Assembly: GCF_013141725.1 (NCBI RefSeq)
Contig: NZ_WHNZ01000012.1
Coordinates: 248,001-312,000 of the forward strand
Origin: Paenibacillus planticolens
Lineage (GTDB): Bacteria; Bacillota; Bacilli; Paenibacillales; NBRC-103111
Length of the DNA: 64,000 nucleotides
Direction: 5' to 3'
The notes under the pieces were generated by a model. The model had not been told where the DNA came from. It made no database searches and saw only the letters and a list, made by a program, of their open reading frames with translations. This document shows positions 53,237-60,978 of the stretch, one piece after another. How positions within the stretch are numbered: the stretch's first letter is position 1; every line of letters begins with the position of its first letter. Made by a program: the position numbers and the translations under genes.

Positions 53237-53992
53237 TTACTCTCCTGATTTCGTATTCCCCTTGGTGCCAATATGCAAGGCTGCGACTCCGCCTGTTAAC
53301 GGGTAAGCCTGTACATGATCTAATCCTAGGTTCGTAAAAATTGCCGCAAGTTGTTTGTGATCGGGAAAATGGATTAATGATTCCGGCAGCCATTTATACT
53401 GCTCATACTTCTGAGCAATCATTTTACCCAAGAAAGGCAGAACGCGTTGGAAATAAAAATAATAGATTGACTTGAAAGGCTGCCAGGTCGGTTTAGAGAG
53501 CTCAAGAGACACAACTAGCCCTCCTGGCTTAACGACACGCTGCATTTCACGAATGACCTGCTCCAAATCGGGTACGTTGCGAAGGGCGAATCCGATCGTT
53601 GCGTAATCAAACGTGTTGTCGTCAAACGGAAGACTCATTGCATTGCCTTGAATAAGCTCAATCTGCTTTTCCAGGTTAAGCTGCTTAATTTTCTCAGCGC
53701 CGTAATCCAGCATGTTTTGGCTGAAATCCAGCCCGACCATCTTACCGGTGCCGCTTGCCCGCGCCAATGAAATCGTCCAGTCGCATGTGCCGCAGCATAA
53801 GTCAATGGCGGTTTCCCCCGGCTTCACATTCATCTTCTTCATCGTAAAACTGCGCCACGCTTTATGCCTGCGGAAGCTCAAAATATTGTTCATTAAATCA
53901 TACTTTGGCGCGATACTTTCGAAGACGGAGTGTACGAACTCTTCTTTGGATTTTTGGTTTTTACCTTGTGGTTTTGTTTTGGTCATATTCAT
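53237..53992 (-). CDS. menG: demethylmenaquinone methyltransferase
   Basis: MenG (UbiE) adds the final methyl group to demethylmenaquinone using S-adenosylmethionine. The conserved FVHSVFESIAPKYDLMNNILSF is near residue 20. The SAM motif AIDLCCGTCDWTISLA is near residue 62 and IGFALRNVPDLEQVIREM near residue 132. The length of 251 is normal for the larger form. It lies between hepS and the ubiA/ubiX/mqnA insertion. GAGGTG precedes the ATG. Confidence 0.95.
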   Translation of the reverse strand: MNMTKTKPQGKNQKSKEEFVHSVFESIAPKYDLMNNILSFRRHKAWRSFTMKKMNVKPGETAIDLCCGTCDWTISLARASGTGKMVGLDFSQNMLDYGAEKIKQLNLEKQIELIQGNAMSLPFDDNTFDYATIGFALRNVPDLEQVIREMQRVVKPGGLVVSLELSKPTWQPFKSIYYFYFQRVLPFLGKMIAQKYEQYKWLPESLIHFPDHKQLAAIFTNLGLDHVQAYPLTGGVAALHIGTKGNTKSGE

Positions 53993-54005
53993 CTGTCAGG
54001 TCACC

Positions 54006-54872
54006 TCAAATTTCTTCCAGCACTTTGGGCTGCTTCGCTAAAAATCGCAGGAACGGCTCTCCTATGTGAAACAGTTCACTTATTAGTTTGTCCGATTCAA
54101 GCTGTTGCACCTTCGATTGTAACAGCTTCGTTTGGGAATCCAGCATTTCATACAGCTGCGAAGTGATATGATACTTATGCAGCAGCGTGCGGACTTTGGC
54201 TTGATCCGATTCTTCCACTTGCAGCTGCTTCCGCTCATCCTTCGTGCCATGCTGCAAAATGTGCCAGAATCCCCAGCTATCCTTGAAGTTGGCCCCGGAC
54301 TCCATACGGAAAATCTCTTCAAAGATAACCTCGCACTTCGCATAACTCCTCAGGATCTCAGGCCAAGCTCCATCATATACTTCAGACATGAACTCCGAGA
54401 ATGACAAAAAAAGCTGAGATTTGATCTCCACCGTTTGGTGAATGTAATCTTCTGCCGATAATTTCAATTGCTTCATTTTCATGTACGTGTTCATCTTGAG
54501 TCTGTTGACTTCGCAAATTGCATTCGATAACTGCTTAATCATGTCAATTTGACCGGCTCCGGCGAGGAGATGATAGAAACGGGAGCTGAAATAATCCCCA
54601 GCAAGAACTTTTAGCTGTCTGGATCTTGCCGCTTTTTTCTCTTTGAGATCATTCGAGACCGTAACCATATCATGCGTGTCTAGCGCAAGCTGCACAAGTG
54701 AGGTTGCTAGCGTATACAACTCACTGGAAGAGCTTAATTTACTATTTCCGTTCAAGAATGCAAACAACAGACGCGTACGCAGCTCCGGGAAATCGGGCAA
54801 GTCTGTGTGAATTTGGATCATATCATACTCCGTGTACTGCTTGGCGATCTCTGGGATCCGATAAGAATTCAT
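54006..54872 (-). CDS. hepS: heptaprenyl diphosphate synthase component I
   Basis: HepS is the small, noncatalytic subunit that sets product chain length with HepT. The 288-residue helical protein matches by length, composition and place before menG. Landmarks are YRIPEIAKQYTEYDMIQIHTD at the start and AGDYFSSRFYHLLAGAGQIDMI near residue 95. The ATG at 54872 has GGAGG seven bases upstream. Confidence 0.85.
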   Translation of the reverse strand: MNSYRIPEIAKQYTEYDMIQIHTDLPDFPELRTRLLFAFLNGNSKLSSSSELYTLATSLVQLALDTHDMVTVSNDLKEKKAARSRQLKVLAGDYFSSRFYHLLAGAGQIDMIKQLSNAICEVNRLKMNTYMKMKQLKLSAEDYIHQTVEIKSQLFLSFSEFMSEVYDGAWPEILRSYAKCEVIFEEIFRMESGANFKDSWGFWHILQHGTKDERKQLQVEESDQAKVRTLLHKYHITSQLYEMLDSQTKLLQSKVQQLESDKLISELFHIGEPFLRFLAKQPKVLEEI

Positions 54873-54970
54873 GCAAAAGCCTCCGTAACCGTGTGCCAAA
54901 TCTCAAATATGTTGGTCTAAGTTTCAATTCAAATCATTATATCATAACACGTTAACAGAAGCACATCTAA

Positions 54971-55504
54971 TTATAAAGGATATCTTTGCTGCCATTTGGA
55001 GGTATACGTGATGCGGAACCGATTCTGCAATTCCTGTTCTAGCTGAATGAGGCTGAGCTCGCTCGCGCTCTTATCCATATCCTTCCCAGATTCACGTTCG
55101 GCAACCATGGCAAGGACAAGCTGCGTCGATGCATTGTCTGACACGCCCGAATAATCGATCACTCGCACCCATACTTGATTCACATTCTTGGTTTTCATCA
55201 GCATGGTCTGCGCAATCGTGTATAGATCGCGATATACGGAGGTTGAATCGGCGTTTTTGGGCAAACTCAAATCAAGCGACATGCGGGTGCTGCTCAGTTC
55301 CACCTTGCGAATCCGCATTTGCAACGGAACTTGCACGAGTAAATCCGGCAAATTATTGTCCGTGACCTGGCCTATACGGTTACTTGGCCAATGATAAGGC
55401 GAATTGATCCCAATTGAACTATCCATTTTTGGCAGTAAAGACAAACAAACGGCAATGACAAGAGATATCGTTAACGTCATGACGATGCGCATCGACCATT
55501 TCAT
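54971..55504 (-). CDS. membrane-anchored protein of unknown function
   Basis: A 177-residue protein with one N-terminal membrane segment (about residues 5-24) and an extracytoplasmic domain of about 150 residues. The domain has beta-rich stretches such as LLVQVPLQMRIRKVELSSTR and a helix with LYTIAQTMLMKTKNVNQVWVRV. I do not recognise the family. The ATG at 55504 has AGGAGGTG nine bases upstream. It lies between mtrB, which ends in its own terminator, and hepS, so it may be the first gene of the menaquinone operon. Confidence 0.7.
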   Translation of the reverse strand: MKWSMRIVMTLTISLVIAVCLSLLPKMDSSIGINSPYHWPSNRIGQVTDNNLPDLLVQVPLQMRIRKVELSSTRMSLDLSLPKNADSTSVYRDLYTIAQTMLMKTKNVNQVWVRVIDYSGVSDNASTQLVLAMVAERESGKDMDKSASELSLIQLEQELQNRFRITYTSKWQQRYPL

Positions 55505-55590
55505 ATCGTATTGCACCTCCTGGCTATTCGGCAAGAGCCAAACGGGCTGTGGAAGCCGATGATTACAAGCTCTATACACCATTGTACAAA

Positions 55591-55618
55591 GAAAAAAAGC
55601 AGGCTATGCCTGCTTTTT
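55591..55618. terminator. terminator after mtrB
   Basis: Perfect 11-base-pair arms AAAAAGCAGGC and GCCTGCTTTTT surround a three-base loop. It lies just past the mtrB stop. Confidence 0.9.
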
Positions 55619-55628
55619 CAATAATAAA

Positions 55629-55877
55629 TTATTCTTCTGTATCGACTGTGCCGTATTTCGTAATAATGAGCGCCTTGCCTCTCACTTTAACGGCGGATGT
55701 GTGCTCTGTGAACTGGGCGATCATGACCTCGCCTTTGTCCAATTTTTCCGTATGATGAAAGCGTGTGTCTTGACCGCGCGTTAATCCAATCACATGAACA
55801 CCGTTGTCTTTGGCTTTAATAACGAAATATTCATTGCCGTTTGAATTCGGTTGATTCATTTTGTTCGTATCGTCCAT
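55629..55877 (-). CDS. mtrB: TRAP, trp RNA-binding attenuation protein
   Basis: TRAP forms an 11-subunit ring that, with bound tryptophan, wraps RNA carrying (G/U)AG repeats and controls trp genes. The core [21 protein letters not shown], then [11 protein letters not shown] and [18 protein letters not shown], is nearly identical to B. subtilis TRAP. RNA-contacting residues Lys37, Lys56 and Arg58 of B. subtilis correspond to Lys45, Lys64 and Arg66 here. The ATG at 55877 has GGAGG six bases upstream and gives 82 residues with an extended polar N terminus. mtrA, its usual upstream neighbour, is missing. Confidence 0.96.
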   Translation of the reverse strand: MDDTNKMNQPNSNGNEYFVIKAKDNGVHVIGLTRGQDTRFHHTEKLDKGEVMIAQFTEHTSAVKVRGKALIITKYGTVDTEE

Positions 55878-55952
55878 TTCCATCCTCCGTTCTTGCATTA
55901 CTCCATGTCCATATCTAATGATGCCAAAAAAAGCATCCCCAAGTCAACTAAC

Positions 55953-56879
55953 CTAAATGGAAACTTCGCCTGAGGTTGTCTGTTGTCCCTTTTGATAAAA
56001 CTGTTTGAATTTAGCAGGCAGTACCCGCTGTGACCCTAAACGAATAAGGAAATCCGATAGTTTCACCGTTCCATAGGCAAACAGCATGCCTGCGAATACG
56101 TCAATTAACCAATGAATTTGCAGGTATAGAGTTGAAAAAATGATGGAAGCGCAGTACGTGACCATCATCGTTTTGAAAATACGGTCCTTCTCTCTTAACG
56201 CCAGAAGAAGCATCGCAAAAGAGATTGAGGTGTGCATGCTCGGAAAACAGTTCATCGCTGCAACAAGCAATGCGTTCTGATCGGCAAATACGCGGTGCAA
56301 TAAATCTGGCTGTTTGTTTACGTACCAAACCTCGTGCAGCAAAATCAAGTTATAGAAAGGCAGGATCAGCGGAAATTGCAGCATGTGACCGGATAGTGCG
56401 TACGACAGCATTTTTTTGATGCTGCGTGTCCAGAAGCTTCTTACGATACAGATCCATAAAGATAAAACAAATCCGTAATTATAAATCCAAACCATCGCTC
56501 TATCCAAAAAAGGAGAGGCGATCCACCTTGCCCAGCGGCCGTTATTCAGTGGAATGGCGTTCATATAATCGTCCCAATGCCAAGGATGGCGGTTGTTTTC
56601 AAACATCCAATTGGCGATTTTCCACCAAAAGCCGTTTCCGGTTCCATAGAAATAATAGAATACGCCGAGCAGCGGAATGCCGAAGATAAAAAACCGCTTC
56701 CAATCCACGTCAATTTGATCCTTGCGGACACCCAGCAAACAAACTAACAGCAGGATCCAACACTCTTTGCTCCAGTTCCCCACCACGCCAATTCGCCATA
56801 CTAAGTAAATTGAAGCAATAATACCGAACATCGTCCAATCTTGAGACTTTACCAGCTCGTTCAGTTTCAACTTATTCAA
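55953..56879 (-). CDS. PAP2 / inositolphosphotransferase-like membrane protein
   Basis: A 308-residue protein with six or more membrane segments. The PAP2-type motif CFPSMHTSISF is near residue 215 and its partner HWLIDVFAG near residue 264, which places the catalytic His pair and Asp. It probably acts on a lipid phosphate. In-frame ATGs at 57008 and 56969 overlap the tRNA-Pro gene and its terminator and are rejected. A TTG at 56879 has GGGGG seven bases upstream and is chosen. It lies where mtrA would be in B. subtilis, between hbs and mtrB. Confidence 0.82.
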   Translation of the reverse strand: MNKLKLNELVKSQDWTMFGIIASIYLVWRIGVVGNWSKECWILLLVCLLGVRKDQIDVDWKRFFIFGIPLLGVFYYFYGTGNGFWWKIANWMFENNRHPWHWDDYMNAIPLNNGRWARWIASPFLDRAMVWIYNYGFVLSLWICIVRSFWTRSIKKMLSYALSGHMLQFPLILPFYNLILLHEVWYVNKQPDLLHRVFADQNALLVAAMNCFPSMHTSISFAMLLLALREKDRIFKTMMVTYCASIIFSTLYLQIHWLIDVFAGMLFAYGTVKLSDFLIRLGSQRVLPAKFKQFYQKGQQTTSGEVSI

Positions 56880-56936
56880 GACTGTTCCCCCTACATCATC
56901 TAAGAAAGCTTCTATTGGAACAAGCCTCTTCAAGAG

Positions 56937-56966
56937 AAAAAGACATCGGACTATCGATGTCTTTTT
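56937..56966 (-). terminator. terminator of tRNA-Pro
   Basis: Perfect 12-base-pair arms AAAAAGACATCG and CGATGTCTTTTT surround a six-base loop, directly after the tRNA 3' end. Confidence 0.92.
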
Positions 56967-56971
56967 CATAA

Positions 56972-57045
56972 TCGGAGTAACACGATTCGAACGTGCGACC
57001 TCACCCACCCCAAGGGTGCGCGCTACCAGGCTGCGCCATACCCCG
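56972..57045 (-). tRNA. tRNA-Pro (anticodon GGG)
   Basis: The minus strand folds as a 74-base tRNA. The acceptor arms are CGGGGTA and TACTCCG with one G-U pair. The anticodon stem is CACCC/GGGTG with loop TTGGGGT, giving anticodon GGG for codon CCC. The T loop is TTCGAAT. The discriminator is A and no CCA follows, so CCA must be added by the cca product. It has its own promoter and terminator. Confidence 0.95.
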
Positions 57046-57071
57046 TCTGTAGCTCACTTATTCACTTTGTA

Positions 57072-57100
57072 ATTATAGTAGGAGACTTTGGAATTGTAAA
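57072..57100 (-). promoter_or_regulatory. sigma-A promoter of tRNA-Pro
   Basis: The minus strand reads TTTACA, a 17-base spacer and TATAAT, about 27 bases before the tRNA 5' end. Confidence 0.85.
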
Positions 57101-57123
57101 GGCATTTTCTGCTAATCATAAAT

Positions 57124-57156
57124 AAAGCCGCGACAGCAAAAAGCGGTCACGGCTTT
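57124..57156 (-). terminator. terminator after hbs
   Basis: Arms AAAGCCGTGAC and GTCGCGGCTTT pair with one A-C mismatch or wobble around an 11-base loop, then TATTT on the minus strand. Confidence 0.75.
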
Positions 57157-57192
57157 ATTGATATATAACGTTCAATAGTATGTACAACGCAA

Positions 57193-57465
57193 TTATTGAA
57201 TGCCATCTTTAAGTGCTTTACCAGGTTTGAAAGCTGGAATTTTGCTTGCTGGAATTTCGATTTCATCACCAGTCTGTGGATTGCGTCCTTTACGAGCAGA
57301 ACGTTCACGAACTTCAAAGTTACCGAATCCAACTAATTGTACTTTATCACCGCTTTGTAGCGCTTCGGAAATTGCTTCAAAAACAGCATCAACTGCTTTT
57401 GTTGCATCTTTCTTGGAAAGCTCAGAGGTTTCAGCAACCTTGTTAATCAATTCAGATTTATTCAT
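57193..57465 (-). CDS. hbs: HU family DNA-binding protein (HBsu)
   Basis: HU bends and compacts the nucleoid. The 90-residue protein starts [20 protein letters not shown] and has the DNA-binding arm signature [21 protein letters not shown] near residues 46-66, followed by [13 protein letters not shown]. The ATG at 57465 has GGAGGTG six bases upstream; an upstream in-frame codon would add 17 unlikely residues. It lies between spoIVA and the mtrB region, as in B. subtilis. Confidence 0.97.
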   Translation of the reverse strand: MNKSELINKVAETSELSKKDATKAVDAVFEAISEALQSGDKVQLVGFGNFEVRERSARKGRNPQTGDEIEIPASKIPAFKPGKALKDGIQ

Positions 57466-57602
57466 GCCATTCACCTCCCCCCAAGATTTCTTACTTCCGT
57501 TACTTCCTGTTTTCACCGTTTCCTTAGAAAATATACATGAATCAATGAAAAAACGTTGATTTTCTTAGTAAAAATGAACTTCGAAAGCAGACGAATAAAC
57601 TC

Positions 57603-57631
57603 ATAGTAATATACTACGTCATCAATTTCAA
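57603..57631 (-). promoter_or_regulatory. sigma-A promoter of hbs
   Basis: The minus strand reads TTGAAA, a 17-base spacer and TACTAT. It lies about 140 bases before the hbs start, leaving a fairly long leader. Confidence 0.65.
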
Positions 57632-57675
57632 GTATCGATTTCCATTTTATGTGGGTATTTTTGCTATAAAACGAC

Positions 57676-57701
57676 AAAAAACACTCTTTTGAGTGTTTTT
57701 T
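57676..57701 (-). terminator. terminator after spoIVA
   Basis: Arms AAAAAACACTC and GAGTGTTTTTT surround TTTT, 12 bases past the spoIVA stop. Confidence 0.9.
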
Positions 57702-57712
57702 TGTCTACTTTC

Positions 57713-59191
57713 TTACAAGATAATGGCAATTAAACCGCCGGAGCCTTCGTTAATAATACGGCCAAGCGTTTCCTGCAGCTTATACCGCGCGTTGTCCGGC
57801 ATTTGGGCCAGCTTGCCTTGAATGCCTTCGCGCACAATGGAATGCAGCGATCTTCCAAAAATATCAGACTCCCAAATTTTGAGCGGGTTATCTTCAAAAT
57901 CCTGCATCAAATAGCGGACAAGCTCTTCGCTCTGTTTCTCAGTTCCGATGATCGGCGAGAATTCAGACTCGACATCCACGCGAATCATATGGATAGACGG
58001 CGCTGTAGCCCGCAGTCGGACCCCGAATCTGGAACCTTGACGGATGAGCTCAGGCTCATCCAGCGCCATTTCAGCAAGCGTAGGAGGCGCAATGCCGTAG
58101 CCCGTCGTTTTGACCATTTCCAGCGCTTCAGCGAATTGATCGTATTCTCGTTTCGCATGCGTGAAGTCCTGCATCAGCTGCAGAAGATGATCCTTGCCGC
58201 GAATCTCAACGCCGACCACTTCCACCAGGATACGATCATAGAGCTCATCCGGCGCAAAGAGGTCGATCTCGGCAACGCCTTGCCCCATACTGAGTCCGGC
58301 CAGCGCCGCCCTATCAATAAACTCATATTCCGCAAACTGGCTGACGACACGATCCACGTCGCGCAAGCGTCTAATATCTTGAACCGTATCGCGTACGGAA
58401 TTTTCGAATTGCGTACGCAGCCAGTGATTCTCATCCAGAACCATGACCCAGCTCGGCAAATTCACATTTACTTCATGAACAGGGAACTCATAGAGCACTT
58501 CGCGCAGAACAGAGACCATTTCTTCTTCGCCTGCACTTGCCACGCTCATCGTTACGACAGGCACGTCATAGCGGCTTTGCAGCTCGCTGCGCAGTTCAAG
58601 CGCCGGCTCGCTGTTTGGCTTCTGCGAGTTAATGATGACGATGAAAGGTTTGCCCACTTCTTTCAGCTCATTAATCACTCTTTCTTCTGCAAGCACATAA
58701 GAGGAACGAGGAATATCCGAGATCGTGCCATCGGTCGTCACCACGACACCTAACGTGGAATGCTCTTGAATGACCTTGCGCGTTCCGATTTCCGCCGCTT
58801 CCTGGAAAGGAATCGGTTCATCGAACCATGGCGTATTGATCATCCGCGGGCCGTTCTCGTCTTCATAGCCTTTGGCGCCATCAACTGCATAACCTACACA
58901 ATCAACAAGGCGCACATTCACATTCAGCCCTTCGGCCACGGAAATTTGAACCGCCGTATTCGGCACGAACTTTGGCTCCGTTGTCATAATCGTGCGGCCA
59001 GCAGCGCTCTGCGGGAGTTCATCGGTAGCCCGGATCCTATCCGCTTCGCTTTGAATGTTCGGAAGCACTACAGATTCCACAAAACGCTTTATAAAGGTTG
59101 ATTTGCCTGTACGGACTGCTCCAACAACCCCTAGGTAAATGTCCCCTCCCGTTCGTTCTGCAATGTCCTTAAAGATATCCACTTTCTCCAA
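57713..59191 (-). CDS. spoIVA: SpoIVA, spore coat morphogenetic ATPase
   Basis: SpoIVA polymerises on the forespore outer membrane using ATP and founds the spore coat. The 492 residues equal the B. subtilis length. The protein opens EKVDIFKDIAERTGGDIYLG, has Walker A GAVRTGKS near residue 24 and ends GSGGLIAIIL, the tail that binds SpoVM-decorated membranes. The start is TTG with GGAGGG six bases upstream. A sigma-E-like promoter lies about 90 bases before it, matching mother-cell expression. Confidence 0.97.
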   Translation of the reverse strand: MEKVDIFKDIAERTGGDIYLGVVGAVRTGKSTFIKRFVESVVLPNIQSEADRIRATDELPQSAAGRTIMTTEPKFVPNTAVQISVAEGLNVNVRLVDCVGYAVDGAKGYEDENGPRMINTPWFDEPIPFQEAAEIGTRKVIQEHSTLGVVVTTDGTISDIPRSSYVLAEERVINELKEVGKPFIVIINSQKPNSEPALELRSELQSRYDVPVVTMSVASAGEEEMVSVLREVLYEFPVHEVNVNLPSWVMVLDENHWLRTQFENSVRDTVQDIRRLRDVDRVVSQFAEYEFIDRAALAGLSMGQGVAEIDLFAPDELYDRILVEVVGVEIRGKDHLLQLMQDFTHAKREYDQFAEALEMVKTTGYGIAPPTLAEMALDEPELIRQGSRFGVRLRATAPSIHMIRVDVESEFSPIIGTEKQSEELVRYLMQDFEDNPLKIWESDIFGRSLHSIVREGIQGKLAQMPDNARYKLQETLGRIINEGSGGLIAIIL

Positions 59192-59275
59192 GAGAATCCC
59201 TCCTACAGTTTGGTCGTCAACTGACTTTGAGACGGTAACAATTGACTACTCGTACATTCATTTGGACTAGTAAGA

Positions 59276-59303
59276 AATATATGTACTTTCGATAGAAATA
59301 TGA
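59276..59303 (-). promoter_or_regulatory. sigma-E-type promoter of spoIVA
   Basis: The minus strand reads TCATATT, a 13-base spacer and CATATATT. This resembles the sigma-E consensus (-35 with ATATT, -10 CATAnnnT). Known biology of spoIVA supports mother-cell control. Confidence 0.65.
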
Positions 59304-59449
59304 TAGATGCGCCATATCTTTTTTTTGCAGCTCATATTTATTAAGCACATATATGGCTTTCCTCACCACATTGAAAAAATATATGATTGCAGCGGCGGTG
59401 ATATTCTGAAAATTAAAAAAAGCGTGCTCCTTAAGTGACTTATTAAAAT

Positions 59450-59486
59450 GAAAAAGGAGTTAAGCCGCTTGTACGTGCTTAACTCC
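59450..59486 (-). terminator. orphan terminator in the spoIVA upstream region
   Basis: Perfect 10-base-pair arms GGAGTTAAGC and GCTTAACTCC around an 11-base loop are followed on the minus strand by TTTTTC. No gene ends here, so it may back up the lipoprotein gene terminator and shield spoIVA. Confidence 0.65.
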
Positions 59487-59555
59487 ATTGTATTTGGCCT
59501 CTATATACTGCGGCCTTTAGTTAGGTTGTGGAAACCCCTCGGGCATTGTGTTTGT

Positions 59556-59732
59556 GGGAACTATGATCCTCTATTTTCGATAAAATCAACATTTCTGCAA
59601 ACTGAAGAGAACTACGATCCCCTATTTGATGTAAATTGGACAAAATAGAAGTTTTTCAATGCTATTAAGACCCTGTAGTTCCGTCTGCAGCCTAAAACAG
59701 TCCATTTTGCTCAAATAGCGCCTGTAGTTCCC
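59556..59732. repeat. palindromic intergenic repeat, copy 2
   Basis: The 177-base element opens with GGGAACTATGATCCTCTATT and closes with AAATAGCGCCTGTAGTTCCC. Two forward units (59556, about 59607) and two inverted units carry the GGGAACTAC core about 50 bases apart. The inverted pair, read on the minus strand, gives GGGAACTACA..CGCTATT and, 50 bases on, GGAACTACAGGGTCTTA, the same order as in the element at 19004. Confidence 0.7.
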
Positions 59733-59774
59733 TCCAGCTAGATCATGCGTGCCTCTCGGCACGCCTATACACAA

Positions 59775-59818
59775 AAAAACTGCCCCTCCGGCATCTACGA
59801 TGGCTTTGGGACAGTCTT
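59775..59818 (-). terminator. terminator after the YphF-like gene
   Basis: On the minus strand ACTGTCCC-AAAGCC and GGC...GGGGCAGT pair imperfectly and are followed by TTTTTTTG. It resembles the terminators at 903 and 5348. Confidence 0.75.
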
Positions 59819-59827
59819 GGTATCTTA

Positions 59828-60583
59828 TTAAGGCGAAACCTGAGGAAGAGGCTGATTATTCTGCCAATGATAAGCAAAGCTGCGTATAGGAACGAAATAC
59901 GATTTGCTCACAAGAATCTCTCGCAAATCCTCCTCCGGTTTTAACGAACCGGCTAAACCCTGATCTTGGATATACTTCATAATATCCATTGCGTAGTCAA
60001 TTGCTACATCACCCGTTTGCTTATTCACCAAGTAGGTTACGAGGTTTTGGCGATTGTACACCGACTTGATTTCAGGCGCTTTCATCCCTAGTTTATTGAA
60101 ATCGACATAATCAAACGCTTCATTGATCGCAATTCCGGGAGGCAATTTCCCATCATGGCTCGCTTTGTAATCATTTATTTTCTTCTGGACATCCTCGACA
60201 CTTTGATACGCCGATAGATCCATCAATTTCACGGTCGGTTTCGTTTCGGCATCCACGAGGACATAGATAAAGATGCCTCCGCTTTCGAAAGCATTCGCCG
60301 GTACCGCGCTTAAATAGTTCGCTTTTTTCAATTTTGCAAAATCAATGACATACTTCTCATAGAGAGGCGTTGACATATCACTATTTTTTATCGGCAGAAC
60401 ACCGCTTTTCTCGTGGAAAAGATCGACAGCTTGCTGCACAACGGTTATAAACTCAGCAGGGTTGATTTGATTCTCCTTGCGCAATTCCTTAGGATAAGCG
60501 CACCCACTTAGCACCAGAACCAAACTAATTGCTATAGCTATACCTATCCATCTGCCTTGTATAAGGCTTGTACCTCTATTCAC
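59828..60583 (-). CDS. yphF: YphF-like lipoprotein
   Basis: A 251-residue secreted lipoprotein. The signal segment (about residues 11-27) ends in the lipobox LSGC, so Cys28 would be lipidated. The mature part has a segment rich in acidic residues (PAEFITVVQQAVDLFHEK) and repeated YV/DF stretches; I do not recognise an enzyme fold. The name is by position: yphF lies between gpsA and spoIVA in B. subtilis. The start is GTG. Its function is unknown, but the locus hints at sporulation or envelope. Confidence 0.72.
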   Translation of the reverse strand: MNRGTSLIQGRWIGIAIAISLVLVLSGCAYPKELRKENQINPAEFITVVQQAVDLFHEKSGVLPIKNSDMSTPLYEKYVIDFAKLKKANYLSAVPANAFESGGIFIYVLVDAETKPTVKLMDLSAYQSVEDVQKKINDYKASHDGKLPPGIAINEAFDYVDFNKLGMKAPEIKSVYNRQNLVTYLVNKQTGDVAIDYAMDIMKYIQDQGLAGSLKPEEDLREILVSKSYFVPIRSFAYHWQNNQPLPQVSP

Positions 60584-60608
60584 GCTTCCATCATCCTATC
60601 TATATGCT

Positions 60609-60965
60609 TTAAAATAAATCGTCATCTCCATCCGTTTGCCTCGCAAGCTGAGCGCGAATAGCCGCCTTTAACGGGTCCTCCGGTATCGTTACCTGCACGG
60701 CACCTGTCACACGAGCCTGACAGGCAAGGCGGAAGCCTTCATCCGCTTGCGATCCGAGCTTCAAACGCTCATTCACATTCATTGGCGCGAGTCCTTTGGA
60801 GCCGGGATCGTTTACTTTCACTTTGCACATCAGACAAGCTGCTTTGCCACCGCAGCGCGTACGAATGTTAACTCTCGCCTTTCGGCCGGCATCCAGCAAG
60901 GTTGTGCCCGGCCTAACGCTTATTTTTTTGTCGTCCGGATAAAAATGCACTTCCGGTCCATTCAT
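60609..60965 (-). CDS. 2Fe-2S ferredoxin (adrenodoxin-type spacing)
   Basis: A 118-residue ferredoxin. Cluster ligands are in RCGGKAACLMCK (Cys-x5-Cys-x2-Cys, near residues 38-47) and LACQ near residue 80. The C-terminal 25 residues are charged (ARQTDGDDDLF). The x5 spacing is that of adrenodoxin-type ferredoxins. The ATG at 60965 is preferred to a GTG nine bases upstream because AGGTG is then at a usable distance. It lies 13 bases after the nucleotidyltransferase gene. Confidence 0.87.
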   Translation of the reverse strand: MNGPEVHFYPDDKKISVRPGTTLLDAGRKARVNIRTRCGGKAACLMCKVKVNDPGSKGLAPMNVNERLKLGSQADEGFRLACQARVTGAVQVTIPEDPLKAAIRAQLARQTDGDDDLF

Positions 60966-60978
60966 CAGGATCACCTAC

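Larger units (their letters stand above)
59304..59827. other. 524-base noncoding region between spoIVA and the lipoprotein gene
   Basis: No credible gene is present; a 66-codon plus-strand frame falls inside repeats and lacks a ribosome-binding site. The region holds an orphan terminator (59450-59486), the palindromic repeat (59556-59732), a small GC hairpin GCGTGCC/GGCACGC (59747-59764) and the lipoprotein gene terminator (59775-59818). Confidence 0.6.

Noticed and set aside
55919..55937. GATGC-N8-GCATC hairpin after the PAP2 gene as a terminator
   Set aside because: The A/T run is in the loop and not after the stem, so it lacks the normal terminator layout.
57803..58753. 316-codon plus-strand frame opposite spoIVA
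   Set aside because: SpoIVA is full length with matching ends; the opposite frame shows only low-complexity His/Arg-rich sequence.
59448..59648. 66-codon plus-strand frame in the spoIVA upstream region
   Set aside because: It runs through the orphan terminator and the palindromic repeat, has no ribosome-binding site in normal spacing that is not part of the hairpin, and encodes no recognisable protein.
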